The notes: generated from the letters alone by a model not told the origin. A stretch of DNA of 64,000 nt from Calamus simplicifolius (GCA_900491605.1 UESW01003902.1:1723362-1787361); one strand, 5' to 3'; shown: positions 35,331 to 47,479, numbered from the stretch's first letter. A program made the numbers and translations.

Positions 35331-35724
35331 GCGCTAAGGACCACGTGCCTGCAATCCTTTAGGCGAAAGGGGCGCGAAAATTCAAAAAATGATTGCCTCC
35401 TTAGTGTGCTTTAAATGGCTTGATGAGCTGGCGCTCTGTTCCGAGGCAGTGTCGCTTCGAAGATCTCCCGCAATCATGTGTTAGGTGGGGCTGACGTTGG
35501 CGCCGGACACTCCGGGGAGGGAGCTCATTGGAGAATGGAAAAGGCAAGGACCATCATTGCTCCTCTGTTTTCTATGCCCCGCGATTAGCCAGGGATCACG
35601 CCCCTTGGGGTGAATCGAGGCGGGCTTGGCTCGGAGCAGGCGAGATTTTTGGCTGACAGCTCGTGGCGCCATAGAGGTTTGCCACGTGGCGGGATCTCGA
35701 GCATTTCTGATGGAAAGTGGAGGG

Positions 35725-35732
35725 TATAAAAG
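35725..35732 (+). promoter_or_regulatory. TATA box of the antisense gene in element 1
   Basis: GGGTATAAAAGCACTCC on the plus strand, 120 bases before the first ATG of the antisense gene, with a pyrimidine-rich leader (CTTCTTCTGC, CTTTCTTCCACC) between. Well-formed plant TATA context. Confidence 0.65.
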
Positions 35733-35851
35733 CACTCCAAGAGCCTAGGGAAAACTTTTATTCTGCTATTGCTTTCTTCCACCTTCTGCTTCCTTGAGCT
35801 TCTTCTGCGACTTGGGCCCTTCTAACTCCCAGGTTAGTTTCATCCTTTCTC

Positions 35852-38238
35852 ATGGACCGTAGTGCCATTAGGGAGGGTAAGAGACCCGTAGAAGAGTCTT
35901 CCCAATCCAGCAGTGAAAATCAGGCCCATGTAGTTAGCCAAATGCCTCGACCGGTGGGTGGCATCACTATCCGCGATGGATCGAGGGCGATAGGACCTCC
36001 ATCTACCTCCGGCTTTCCCATTAGGGCAGTCCCTGTGTCCTCTCGCCGTCCGGCGCTTCCTCCGGCGGTGAGTTCTGATTCAGCAGGTCCAGCGGAGGTG
36101 GCCTCAACCATGACCTTCGTTAGGGTTAGATACCTGGTCCCTGACTTCATTGGCCTGTCCACGCCGGGGCTCGAAGATAGGGTGACCTCCGACTACCCAG
36201 GTCGGGTCGCTCTATATGAGGAGTTCTTCCGGTGCGGGCTGTGCCTTCCTATCCATCCTTTTCTTTTAAACCTCTTAGATAGGTATAGGTTAGTGCCGGT
36301 GCAGTTGACTCCGAATTCGATTCGGATCATCTGTGACTTTGTCATCCTTTGCCATTTCGAGGGGGCCCGCCCAGGGCTGTCTCTATTCCCAGCTTTTTAT
36401 AAGCTCCGCCGTTAAGGCGAGGGGGCCTGGTGGGCATTTACCGCCAGGCCGGGTAGAGCCTTCCCTTTAGGCCTCCCATCCAAAATTAGGGGATGGAAGT
36501 CTATATTTCTTTTTGCCCACGTCGAGGGGGTAAGGGCCGCTTGGAGGGAGCCAGACACTAGCTCCAACGATGATTCCTCCGTAAGGGATAGGGATAAGGA
36601 ACTGTTCACCCAACTGTCTAACTGCCAAATCCCAGGCTAAAAGGAACTCATGTCCGAGGAGAACCTGGTAGAGGCCGAATTAGCCTCAGCGGCCGGTGAG
36701 CTTGACGCCTGACTCCTTCTGTCCCGACCTTCGGTTTGCTGTATGCTGTCGCTAATGCCTGTTATCCTTTCTGTGCAGCAATGAAGGTTTTCGCCAGCGA
36801 TTTCGAGGCCGTCCTGAAGCAAAAAAGGCAGGCGACCGGAGAGTCGTCTAGGCCAGCGAAGAGAATTCGAAGAAGGGAGCCGGCCATGCCAGCTGAAGCC
36901 CTCACGGCCCCAACGTCTACGGAGGAGCCGGCTAAAAAGAAGACGGTCGTAGGAGTGGCCCCGGAGCCGGCCAGGGATGAAATTGAAGAGGGGGAGATCC
37001 CGGCCACCACCAAACTGACGGTGGTGGTTTTGGATGAGGAGGAAGCCCCCGCCGCCGCCGATGTGGCCGAGGTGGGGCGGGTTACCATCACCGTTTGCCC
37101 CTCGGCTGCTGCAGAGCTGGGGAGGGAGAGCGCTCCCCTAACCGCTGGTGAGGGGGAGCGAGTGCCAGGAAGGCTCGGGACGGGGCAGAGGCGACCAAGA
37201 AGCAGAGGGGTGAGCCGAGGAGCTCATCCCATCAACCGGCCCGCCGCCCGGCCCGCCCCCAAGTCGAAGGTCCGCAGGAAGGGCAACACGGCTGGTCCCC
37301 ACACTCAGCACGATGGCGGACGCCGCACAAGCCTCCCGCCTCCTGTCGGGAGTTCGGACCGCCGAGTTCGAGGAGGAGATGCGGGGATTGAGCCACTCCG
37401 CACTCCTGGATATGGTCATGGTTGCCATTGTCCAGGTAATTTTTGAATACTCTTCATTTTTTTCATGTTTCTCCTTCCTACGGCTGATATATTTCTTCTG
37501 TCACAGATGGCCAATGGCGTAATTGGTCTTCGCGAGGCGTTGGCCCACTCCTCGAACACGATGACCAAGGCCCTGGCACGGGCCGACAAGTACAAGAAGG
37601 AGAGCATGACGCAAGCCGAAAGCCTTTCTCGTCTTCACCAAGAGGCCTTGGCCTAAGAGGAGAGTGCGGCCGGTTGCCTAAGGAAGATGGAGAGCCGGAC
37701 CGAAGCCGAGAGCGGCCGGGCCTCCGCAGCCGAGGCCAAGATGGGAGCTGGCCTCGGAAAGGTTGAAGGCCGCTGCGGCGTAGAACGAAGAGCTGACCCG
37801 GCGGCTCTATCGTGCCGAGGAGGAGGCCCGGGTTGCTGCGGAGAGGGCAGCTGTCGCAGAAAAAGCGGCAGTAGAGGCGTGCTCAGAGAAGGCCGGGGCG
37901 GTGGCCTGTACCGACGAGGCCAGTGCCCATGCTGAAGAGGCCGAGAGTAGGGCCTGGGAGGCTGAGGCGCGAGCCAAGGAGGCCGAGGCCAAAGCATAGC
38001 GAGCTGAAGCCGAGGCGGGGCAGGCCGTTTCCAACTATAAGGCCTCGCCGAGTTCAAGCAGGAAGTCATCGAGGCCAGCCTCGATGCCTATGTTCAAGGC
38101 TTCGAAATGTGTAAGGTCAAGGTGTCTGCGGCCCTCGAGATCGATATCTCTGAACTTGAAGACATTCAGCCTGGGGAGACCGACGAGGAGCTAGCAGAGA
38201 AAGAAGACGAGAAGAAACCTAGCCCAGGCGAACCTTGA
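35852..38238 (+). pseudogene. Antisense gene inside element 1 (Transposase_28-like/gypsy aORF)
   Basis: Plus-strand gene opposite to gag-pol. The N-terminal part holds YPGRVALYEEFFRCGLCLPI, then QLTPNSIRIICDFVILCHF, matching in my memory the Pfam family of putative gypsy-type transposon proteins (PF04195). Two introns fit by splice sites and phase: 36,696-36,778 and 37,436-37,506. Exon 2 has an acidic/basic low-complexity linker, exon 3 a long Glu/Ala-rich coiled coil (EEEARVAAERAAVAEKAAVE), ending SPGEP at 38,236-38,238. In-frame stops at 36,413 and 36,642, a frame change between about 37,140 and 37,313, and breaks after 37,650 disable it. Extra antisense ORFs in this position are known in Tat elements; their role is unknown. 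Confidence 0.8.
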
Positions 38239-38327
38239 GGGCCTGCCGCTTGTTTTTTTCTTTTTTTTCTTTTCTTCGACTTGTGTAACCGGCCTCAGGC
38301 CCAATTTTGTACTTCCCCTTAATTGTT

Positions 38328-38333
38328 AATAAA
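38328..38333 (+). terminator. Poly(A) signal of the antisense gene
   Basis: AATAAA 90 bases after the antisense stop codon, preceded by a T-rich run (38,250-38,276) and TTGTGTAA words. Together with the TATA box it frames a complete transcription unit. Confidence 0.6.
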
Positions 38334-38899
38334 GAAACTTTTTGTCAAAACTTCTTGTGCTTTGATCCTTCTGTTCTTTCTTCTCTTGAGAAAAATGCCT
38401 TATTGTGCCTTACTTCCCATGGCCAAACCGCATATGTTGGCAGTGTCGTAGCCGAATTGCAGTCTTGGACTTAGCCAATACTCGAATGCGCTGCTGGGAT
38501 GTAGGCTGGCCATATGAACAGTTACTTAAGGTACCTCATGTTGTTGTAGACTGTTTGGAGGGAGACTCATCTGCACACGAATTCTCTTAAGGCTTGGAAT
38601 AACCCGCGGGCGACTTAGTGCCAAGATTAATCTTGAAGGCGTTGGTATCGACCAGAGATGGTCAGGGCTAACTCGGTCGTCTTGGGGATGCCGAGGCCGA
38701 GTGGGGTTGACCGGCGGAAGCCCACACCGATTCGATCAATGCTGGAGATGCTTGGGCCAGTCGAGGCCTACCAGGAAAGACCGTGATCGAGCCGGCCGGC
38801 TCGAAATTTGTGAGGGCCACACGGAGCCTTTTGGAGCTATCTCCACGGTCTGGGTTCCATATGAGGGGCGACCCGGCCGGGTATGTAGCTATTAGGAAC

Positions 38900-40235
38900 T
38901 TAACCGACTTAAGGGCGTCATCGTGCTGGAACCAAGTGGTACCCTATTAGCTACTGTGCTGGTAATCTTTTTGAACTGCCTCAGGGGTTTGTGTGTCGCC
39001 TTAGGAGCGACTCGACTGGGTACGAAGCTGTTAGGGTCTTAACCGACTCAGGGGCACCGCCGTGCCGGGGCTGAGTGGTGTCCCATTAGCTGCGATGCCG
39101 GTGAGCTCCTTTTGAACCGCCTCAGGAGTTTGTGTGCCCTGAGGGGCAACTTGACCGGGTACGGAGCTGCTAGGGTCTTAACCAACTCGGAGGCACCGCC
39201 GTGCTGGGGCCGAGTGGTATCCCGTTAGCTGTGATGCCGGTGAGCTCCTTTTGAACTGCCTCAGGGTTTGTGTGCCGCTTGAAGGGCGACTCGACTGGGT
39301 ACGGAGCTGTTAGGGTCTTAACCGACTCGGGGGCACCGCCGTGCCAGGGCCGAGTGGTGTCCCGTTAGCCGCTATGCCGGTGAGCTCCTTTTGAACCATC
39401 TCAGGGGTTTGTGCCGCCTGAGGGGTGACTCGACCGGGTACGAAGCTGTTAGGATCTTAACCGACTCGGGGGCACCGTGCTGGGGCCGAGTGGTGTTCCG
39501 TTAGCCGCGATGCCGGTGAACTCCTTTTGAACTACCTCAGGGGTTTGTGTGCCGCCTAAGGGACGACTAAACCGGGTATAGAGCTGTTAGGATCTTAACC
39601 ACTCGGGAGCATCGCCGTGCCAGGGCCGAGTGGTGTCCCGTTAGCTGCTATGCCGATGAGCTCCTTTTGAACCACCTTAGGGGTTTGTGTGCCGCTTGAG
39701 GGGCAACTCGATCGGGTACGGAGCTGTTAGGGTCTTAACCGACTCGGGGGCATCGTCGTGCCGGGGCCGAGTGGTGTCTCATTAGCCGCGATGCCGGTGA
39801 GCTCCTTTTGAACTACCTCAGGGGTTTGTGTGCCGCCTGAGGGGCGACTCGATCGGGTACGGAGCTGTTAGGGTCTTAACCGACTCGGGGGCACCACCGT
39901 GCCGGGGCTGAGTGGTGTCCTGTTAGCCGCGATGCCGGTGAGCTTCTTTTGAACTGCCTCAGGGTTTGTGTGCCACCTTAGGGGCACTCGACCGGGTACG
40001 GAGTTGCTAGGGTCTTAACCGACTCGGGGCGCCGCCGTGCCGGGGCCGAGTGGTGCCCCATTAGCCGCAATACCGGTGAGCTCCTTTTGAACCACCTCAG
40101 GGGTTTGTGTGCCGCCTGAGGGGCGACTTGACCGGGTATGGACTGTTAGGGTCTTAACCGACTCAGGGGCACCGCCGTACCGGGGCCGAGTGGTGTCCCA
40201 TTAGCCGCGATGCTGGTGAGCTCCTTTGAGAGACC
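38900..40235. repeat. ~140-bp tandem array between antisense gene and integrase
   Basis: About ten copies, counted by CTCCTTTTGAAC, which recurs near 38,968, 39,107, 39,248, 39,386, 39,524, 39,663, 39,803, 39,945 and 40,082. Each unit holds GGGTCTTAACCGACTCGGGG, GCCGTGCCGGGGCCGAGTGG, TAGCCGCGATGCCGGTGAG and GGGTTTGTGTGCCGCCTGAG. No coding sequence. A single unit resembling the LTR array (GACCAGAGATGGTCAGGGC) sits just outside it at about 38,651. Confidence 0.93.
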
Positions 40236-40376
40236 TGGTCCTTGGACGCAATGGAGAGTAGGCTGTGGCGTCAGAAAGGACCTCCTTTATTGCTTATGCC
40301 GGGGAATACATCATTGATAATATTGGTGGAGGTTATCCGCATTCCAGGTACGGAATGGGTTGCCCATTGAGTTCTT

Positions 40377-43300
40377 CTAGTCTGTATGCCCCCCGATGGA
40401 GTATCTCAACGACACGATAAGGACCATCCCAGTTGGGGGATAGCTTGCCCCCCTCTGTAGGCTTGAAACCTCAGCCTTCCTCAAAACCAAGTCTCCGTGG
40501 CGAAAAACCTTGAGACGAACTCGGGCATTGTAGTATTTGGCCGCTCGCTGATGAAAAGTCGCCATGCGCAGCCTCACCCGATCATGCGCCTCGTCGATAA
40601 AGTCCAAATTAGTCCGAATCAGCGCAGAATTGTTTTCCTCGTTGAAGGATTCCACATGCGGACTGGGCAGCCCGATCTCGACGGGAATGATAGCTTCGGA
40701 TCCGAAGGTAAGACTGAAAGGAGTCTTGCCCGTCGGGGCCCTAGGGGTCGTGTGGTAAGCCCATATCACACTGGGGAGCTCGTCCACCCATCGACCCTTG
40801 GACCCATCTAGCCGGGTCCTGAGTCCTCTAAGGATGGTGCGGTTCATGACCTCGGCCTCTCCGTTGGTTTGGGGTGGCCGACAGAGGTGAATCGGTGATG
40901 AATGCCTAGCTCGTCACAGAAAGCTTTAAATGCTGCATTATTAAATTGGCGGCCGTTGTCGGTGACGAGGGTATGAGGTAGGCCGAAATGGCATATGATC
41001 GACTTCTAGAAGAAAGCCTTGACCTTACTTTCAATGATCTTAGCCAGTGCCTCGACCTCGACCCATTTGGTAAAGTAGTCGATCGCGACTAGCAAATATC
41101 CGTTGCCCTGAAGCTGGGGGGAATGGCCCGAGGATGTCCATTCTCCATTGAGCGAAAGGCCATGGGGCTGAGAGCAGATTCAGCGGGGTAAACGGTTGAT
41201 GTTGGATGTGTGCGTGGCACTGGCAACCATCGCACTTTTGAACTAGTCTGACCGCGTCCTCCCTCATAGTGAGCCAGAAGTATCCCTGATAGAGAGCCTT
41301 TTGGGCTAAGGATCTGCCCCCAGATGATTTCCACAGATGCCTTCGTGGATCTCTCTGAGGATATAGTCGGTGTCGGCAGGTCCTACATACTTGAGCAGGG
41401 GGTAGGAGAACGACCTTCTGTACAGACGTCCATCTAGGAGGATGAATTTGGAGGCCCTCCATTTGAGCAGTCTGGCTTCGTTGCGGTCATTAGGGAGAGT
41501 GCCATCAGTGAGATAGTGGACGTAGGCATCCATCCATGTAGGCTCTTGGGTGAGTGGGAGGACTTCCTCGCTATCCTCTATGCTGGGCCTTTCTAAATAT
41601 TCAATGTAAGCGTCCCTTGCCATGCCGTCGGCAGAGGAAGCCAGACAAGAAAGGATGTGGCCTTGGCATTCTCACTCCGGGGAATGTAACTGATGCTGAA
41701 ATAAGCTAGTGGGGAGGTCAAGAGCCGAACCTTGCCCAAGTACTGAGTCATAACAGGGTCACGGGCCTCGTACTCTCCGCTGATTTGCCCGGAGACGAGT
41801 TGCGAGTCTGTGAAAGCCCTGAGATGCCTTATTCCGAACTCCTGGGCTAGCCTTAATCCGGCCAGTAGGGCTTCGTACTCAGCTTGATTATTGGTGGCTT
41901 CGAATAGAAACCGCAGGGCGCATTCCATCCTTTCTCCACCCGGCCCGCAAGAATGAGGCCGCGCTGCTTCCCTGAGAGTTTGATGCACGTCCACATGAAG
42001 GATCCAAGTTTCTCCATCGTCGTTTGGTTCGGGCTTGCACTGTTCCTTGGTAACTTCCTCAGTCGTCTCCTCCGCCCAAGTGCATTCAACTAGGAAGTCA
42101 GCTAAAACTTGGGACTTCAGGGCCGGTCATGCCTGGAAGGAGAGGTCAAACTCTCCTAGCTTGATGGCCCACTTGGCGAGTCGTCCGAGGTATCCGGACG
42201 AGCCAGGATGGCTCGAAGGGGCTGGTCCGTGAGCACCACGATAGGATGGGCTTGAAAGTATGGCGAGGCGCCGGGCGAAAATATCAGGGTAAAAATAACT
42301 TTCTCTGTCTTGGAGTACCTAACTTCTACATCATGGAGGACCTTGCTCACATAATAGACGGTCTCTGGGTTCCGTCGGCGTCAAGACGCACCAAGACTGA
42401 GCTAACGGCTTCCGAAGAAGCAGCTAAGTAGAGGAAGAGACTTCCCCATCTCTTGGCTTGGACAGAGCGCGGGGGGGGGGGGACAGGAACGCCTTCAACC
42501 CATCGAAGGCTCTCTGGCAGTCATCTGTCCACTCAAAGCTGTTCACCTTCCGCAAGGCCTTGAAGAAGGGCAAGCATCTCTCGGCCAATTTGGAGAGGAA
42601 ACGACTAGAGACGCTATCCTCCCTGTTAGCCGCTGCACTTCCTTCTTGCTGGATGGTGGCCTCATGTGAGTATGGCGCTGATCTTCTCTGGGTTCGCTTC
42701 GATCCCCGCTGGGTCACCATGAAACCCAGGAACTTGCCCGCGTGACCCCGAAAGCACATTTCTTGGGGTTCAGCTTGACTTGGAAACGACGGAGGTTGTT
42801 GAAGGTTTCCTCTAAGTCGGAGATGTGATGGGAGGTGCGGGTGCTCTTTGTCAGCATGTCATCCACATAGACTTCCATATTCCGGCTAGCTGATCATGTT
42901 GCCCCCGCATTCTTGAGGCCAAAGGCATCACTTTGTAGCAATAAATGCCTTTCTCCGTACAAAGGTTGTGTGCTTTTGCTGGGGTCCATCCTTATCTGAT
43001 TATATCCAGAGAAGGCGTCCATGAAGCTAAGGAGCTCGTGCCCGGAAGTGGAATCCACCAGCTGATATATCCTTGGCAGGGGAAAGTTGTCTTTTGGACA
43101 CCTTGTTGAGGTCGTGAAGTCAATGCAAATTCTCCAGCTCCCGCTTGCCTTTCGCACCATGACCACATTAGCCAGCCAACTAGGTAGTGTGCCTCCCGAT
43201 GTGGCCGGCGCTGAGCAGCTTGTTGACTCCTCGTCAAAAGCCTTTTGCCGATCAGGAGCGAAGCTTCTCTTCCTTTGGTGGATTGGACGGTGCCGTGGGT

Positions 43301-43950
43301 CAATGTTGAGCTTGTGGGTGATCACCTCTGGAGGGATGCCGGGCATATCAGATGCCGACCAAGCGAAGACGTCTGAGTTAGCCCGCAAAAAAGCTAAGAG
43401 GCGCTCCCGGTCCTCCGGGGGAAGGAGTCCGCCGACGCGGACGGTCTTCGCTGGGTCATCTCCAAGGGGGAAGGTTAAGAGGTGCTCGGCTGGTTCTCCT
43501 CCCTTGCTGGAGTCCCTGGGGTCGGGTGCTTCTAAAGTTGATTCAGCTTCCAGAGGACTTGATGCCGCGTGATAACAAGGCAGGATTGGGCTGGTCTCAC
43601 CGCGCATCTCTCCAACTCCTTCACTAGTGGGGAACTGCACCAGTAAGCTAGGTGGAGATAACTGCGTCCAAAAGGTTAAGACCTGGACACCCGAGAATGG
43701 CATTGTAAGCCAAGGGACCCTTACGACCAGGAATTTTATGATCACTGTACTCTGGCATGGTGGTGTTCGGCTGTCACAGGCAAAGATATCTCGCCTTCAA
43801 CCCTTACTGAATCCCCGGTGAACCCGACCAACGGGGCCACAGGCTGAAGGGAGTCTAGAGATAATCCCATCCAACAAAAGCGTCGTAAGTAAGGATGTCA
43901 GCTGAGCTGCCACTATCAACTAATATCCTTTTTACAGGTGCTTGGCGATC
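40377..43950 (-). pseudogene. Element 1 pol: protease, RT, RNase H, aRNase H, integrase (broken)
   Basis: Protease with KRILVDSGSSADIL at about 43,930-43,890. RT with FPLPRIYQLVDSTSGHELLS, FMDAFSGYNQIRMDPS, FGLKNAGAT (42,900) and the catalytic VYVDDMLTKST (42,870-42,840), with a short deletion between the last two. First RNase H near 42,350-42,160 (SKVLHDVEVRYSKTEKVIF, VVLTDQPLRAIL). Second, archaeal-type RNase H at 41,994-41,650 (ATNNQAEYEALLAGLRLA, FTDSQLVSGQ). Integrase from 41,460: zinc-binding region, then FAQWRMDILGPFPPASGQ, and the end near 40,850-40,380 (GRWVDELPSVIWAYHTTPR, GKTPFSLTFGSEAIIPVEI). At least six frame changes. Confidence 0.92.
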
Positions 43951-43999
43951 GTCATAGAGATGACGACGCCTTCATTGTTTACATTTTCAACAACAGCAG

Positions 44000-45628
44000 A
44001 TCCCCCCAGAGATTACATTATCCGGCGCCTCCTCCCCTCTCGGCCGCTTAGATGCGGAGGATGCTCCCAAGACACCATTCCGACCGTCCATTCTGTGGGG
44101 GTGTTGTCGACCGTGGCCTGAGTGGGTGGGGGCCCCATGAGTGCTGGCAGCGGCTGTGATGCCTTCTGAACATACTTGCCGAGGTAGCCTCGCTGGATAA
44201 GCTCCTCGATGGCCCGCTTCAAACTGTAGCAGCTGTCGGTGTCATGGCCATAATCCCGGTGGAATCGCAGTAACGGCTTTTGTCGCAGGGAAGACCTTTC
44301 TTCATGGGAGGAGGACGCTGGAGATAAGGCTCGCCCTCGATCTCCATAAGGATATGGGATCGAGGGGTGAGGAGAGGTGTGAGCTTGCTCTCATCGGGGA
44401 CGGGGCTTCGATGCCTGTTGTCAGATCGGCGAGGCGGGTCGGACGCCGGTGTCGGGGGGTCCACTCGGCTTGGGGCGAGCGGGCTATGGTTGGAGCTCTT
44501 CGAGGATTCTCGGCGGGTGAAGTCAGCTTCATCCGCGCGGATGTACTTTTGAGCCTAGAGGAGGAGGTCGGAATAGGAACCCAGGGGCTTTTTGTCCAAG
44601 GAAAAGGTGAAGCGGGATGGGAGGAGCCCTCGCTTCAGCGCTAGCGTTGCCACTGCGTCATCGAGATGGTAAACTTCGAGGGCGGCAGCCTTGAACCGGG
44701 ACATAAAGTCTCGCAGCGACTCCCCTCCTTTTGGCACACAGAGAAGAGGTTGTCTGCCACTCTCGAAATCCGTCAGCATGCATCGAAATGTGCCATAAAG
44801 GCCCTTTCCAGCTCTCGAAAGGAGTCGATGCTGTGGGGGGATAGGCGCGAGTGCCATGCACGAGCGGCCTTCCATAGAGTGGCGGGAAGGCTTTGCAGAG
44901 AAGGGCATCCGAAGCGCCTTGGACTTGCATCATTGCTTTATAACTCTCGAGATGATCGAGAGGATCTATCGTACCATCGTACGGGTCTACCTGGGGAAGC
45001 GGAATCTGAGGGGACAGGCTCCTCCAATATCCGGCGGTGTAAGGAGGACGGGTGTCAAACTCTTCCTCCTATTGATGATTGATTTTCCTGCGAGCTCATT
45101 CAATCGCCTATTGTACTCGTCCAGGTGCCCCTCCACCTGGCGTTGATTGTCGGGGCCCTCCGAGATAGCTCGGAGGAGGAAGAAGAAGAAAGAGAAGGAG
45201 AAGGATGCGGGAGCCGGGACTTCCGCTTTGGTTCCTCCTGATGATGCGGCTCGGAGGAAATTTACTAGGGCCACAACCAGGGGACCGTGGCCATTTAGAG
45301 GGCTCACGGCGAGGCTTCCTAGGGAAAACCTAACGACGACGGCTTTTTACTGGGGAGAGCCTCCCTGCCGACTACTGACTAGCGGGGGGAGCAGTCTGGT
45401 GTGGGTGGCCACGGACTGCTGCTGCTGGAGTCCATGGACCATAGCGGTGAGAGTTTGGACTTGTTGGGTGAGAGTCGCTAATTGCTCCGCAGTTTTGACA
45501 GCTGCATCTGGCGGTGGATGGGTGATGGGAGGATCGGCGGCAGGGGGATCGGCCTCCTGCTGCCTAGCTGGTGGGGGAAGCCCCGCTGGACAGCTGACAG
45601 AAGCGTCCTGAGCTCGCGTCACCACCAT
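44000..45628 (-). pseudogene. Element 1 gag (broken)
   Basis: Capsid-type polyprotein. Start ATG at 45,628 (MVVTRAQDASVSCPAGLPPP) about 80 bases inside the 5' LTR. The core retrotransposon gag domain is at about 44,930-44,560: KGLYGTFRCMLTDF, ESLRDFMSRFKAAALEVYHL, DAVATLALKRGLLPSRFTFS. A zinc-knuckle-like remnant HRDYGHDTDSCYSLKRAIEE follows near 44,250-44,190. Frames change several times, so no complete product is possible as read. Confidence 0.88.
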
Positions 45629-45687
45629 GGCTTGGTGAATCAGAGAGGGGGGAAACCTTGAGCTACCTGCTGCTTCGCTCGTGATCC

Positions 45688-45709
45688 CCTTCCTGGCGTG
45701 CCAATCTGA
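45688..45709 (-). other. Putative primer-binding site of element 1
   Basis: On the minus strand, GATTGGCACGCCAGGAAGGG follows directly after the 5' LTR end TCA. Element 2 has the near-identical GATTGGCGCGCCAGGAAGGG in the same position, which supports this role. I did not assign the tRNA. Confidence 0.7.
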
Positions 45710-47479
45710 TGAGCCCAATCACTGGTCCTGAACGTCGGGAGAAGGAAGCGGAATGATTAGCGGATCTTCACTCCACCGAGTTGCCTGCAAAAAGTCCTCG
45801 ACCAGAGGGATTCTCCGGTGGAACCCTCCGACGCTCAAGTTAGCAATCGAGGTCACAGCTGAGGAAGACTCGAGTGATCTTTTTTGGATAAAAGTGTTCT
45901 CAGGGAGGAGGGATCCCCTTCGAGTGTTGAGATAGCGATTCCTTGAGTTTTTTTTCTCGTACCTGATTATTGAGTGGATTCACCTTTTTATAGGGGTTGA
46001 CACTTGCATGATCACGTGGGATTCCGTGAAAAAGGAATGTCCGCGGAGTTCTTGGGAGTTGCATGAATCTGGGCCGGTGGGTGGGTCTGTCCCATCGGAG
46101 AGGGAGAACAATGGCGGTTGGTGGGCTATGTCCCATCAGCCAGTGGGGCTATTGGGTAGTTGGGTCCAGTCCCATCAGCGGCATGGCCAGTGGGTAGTTG
46201 GATCTGGCATTGTCAGGCGGTGCAGGTCAGGAAGGTGGCGTCCTGAATCACCAGGGCCGTGCTGGGGCTGATTTGGAGGAAACGGGGGCGTCTCGACTCC
46301 CCAAGGGAGCCGAGGCTGAGCTGGGTCGACCAGGGATGGCCGGGGCCAACCTCGCCGACCAGGAAGTGCCGAGGCGGGCCGACCAAGAATGGTCGGGGCC
46401 GACTTGGCGGGCTGGAAACGTCGGGGCCGAACGGGGCCGACCAGGAATGGTCGGGGCTGACTCGGCTGACCTGGAGCTACCGGGGTCGAGCGGGGCTGAC
46501 CAGGGATGGTCGGAGCCGACTCGGCGGACCTGGAGCTGCGAGGCCAAGCGGGGTCGACTAGGAATGGTCGGGGCCGACTCGGCGGCTTGAAGATGCTGGG
46601 CCGAGCGGGGTCTACCAGGAATGGTTAGGGCCGACTCGGCAGACCTGGAGCTGGGGTCGTGCGGGGCCGACCAGGAATGGTCGGGGCCAACTCGGCGGGC
46701 TTGGAGACGCCGGAGCCGAGCGGGGCCGATCAGGAATGGTCGGGGCTGACTCGGCGAGCCTGGAGACGTCGGGAGCTAAGCGGGGCCGACCAGGAATGGT
46801 CGAGACCGACTCGGCGGGCCTGGAGACGCCGGGGCCGAGCGGGACCGACCAGGAATGGTCGGGGCCGACTCGGCGGGCCTGGAGAAGCCGGGGTTTAAGC
46901 GGAGCCGACCAGGAATGGTCGGGGCCGATTGGGCAGGCTTGGAGACGCCGGGGGCCGAGCGGGGCCGACCAGGAATGGTCGGGGCCGACTCGGCGGGCCT
47001 GGAGATGCCGGGGCCGAGCGGTGCCGACCAAGAATGGTCGGGGCCGACTCGGTGGGCCTGGAGACGCCGGGCCTAGCGGGGCCGACCCGGAATGGTCGGG
47101 GCCGACTCGTCGGGCTTGGAGACGCCGGGGTTGAGCGGGGCCGACCAAGAATGGTCGGGGCCGACTCGTCGGGCTTGGAGACGCCGGGGTTGAGCGGGGC
47201 CGACCAGGAATGGTCGGGGCCGATTGGGCAGGCCTGGAGACGGGGGCCGAGCGGGGCCGACCAGGAATGGTCGGGGCCGACTCGGCGGGCTTGGAGGCGC
47301 CGGTGCCGAGCGGGGCCAACCAGGAATGGTCGGGGCCGACTCGGCTGGCCTGGAGATGCCGAGGCCGAGCAGGGCCGACCAGGAATGGTCGGGGCCAACT
47401 CGACGGACCTGGAAACGCTAGGGTGCACTAATGTTTTGGTTTTGCCGAAATTGCCCTTGTGGCTATGCCAGCCACATCA
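45710..47479 (-). repeat. 5' LTR of element 1
   Basis: 1,770 bp, the partner of 33,719-35,311. TATA box on the minus strand at 45,985-45,992. Carries a longer version of the ~59-bp array (about 46,330-47,420, roughly 18 units). Flank AGCCT at 47,480 does not match the other end. Confidence 0.93.
46330..47420. repeat. ~59-bp tandem array in the 5' LTR
   Basis: Same unit as in the 3' LTR, about 18 copies; AATGGTC recurs every 58-60 bases from 46,388 to 47,386. Copy number differs from the partner LTR by about three, matching the LTR length difference. Confidence 0.93.

Larger units (their letters stand above)
33719..47479 (-). mobile_element. Ty3/gypsy retrotransposon, Tat lineage, element 1 (13.8 kb)
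   Basis: Minus-strand LTR element with LTRs at 45,710-47,479 (5') and 33,719-35,311 (3'), each reading TGATGTGGCTGGC...to...TCA. Internal order from the 5' LTR is primer-binding site, gag, protease, RT, RNase H, second RNase H, integrase, a ~140-bp tandem array, an antisense gene, and a polypurine tract. Two RNase H domains plus an extra gene after integrase place it in the Tat lineage. The five bases flanking each end (AATGA and AGCCT) differ, so the insertion has been rearranged or is chimeric. All ORFs are broken. Confidence 0.93.

Noticed and set aside
38900..40235. CRISPR-like regular repeats
   Set aside because: Units are contiguous without unique spacers, and the context is a plant retrotransposon. 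The LTR arrays were rejected for the same reason.
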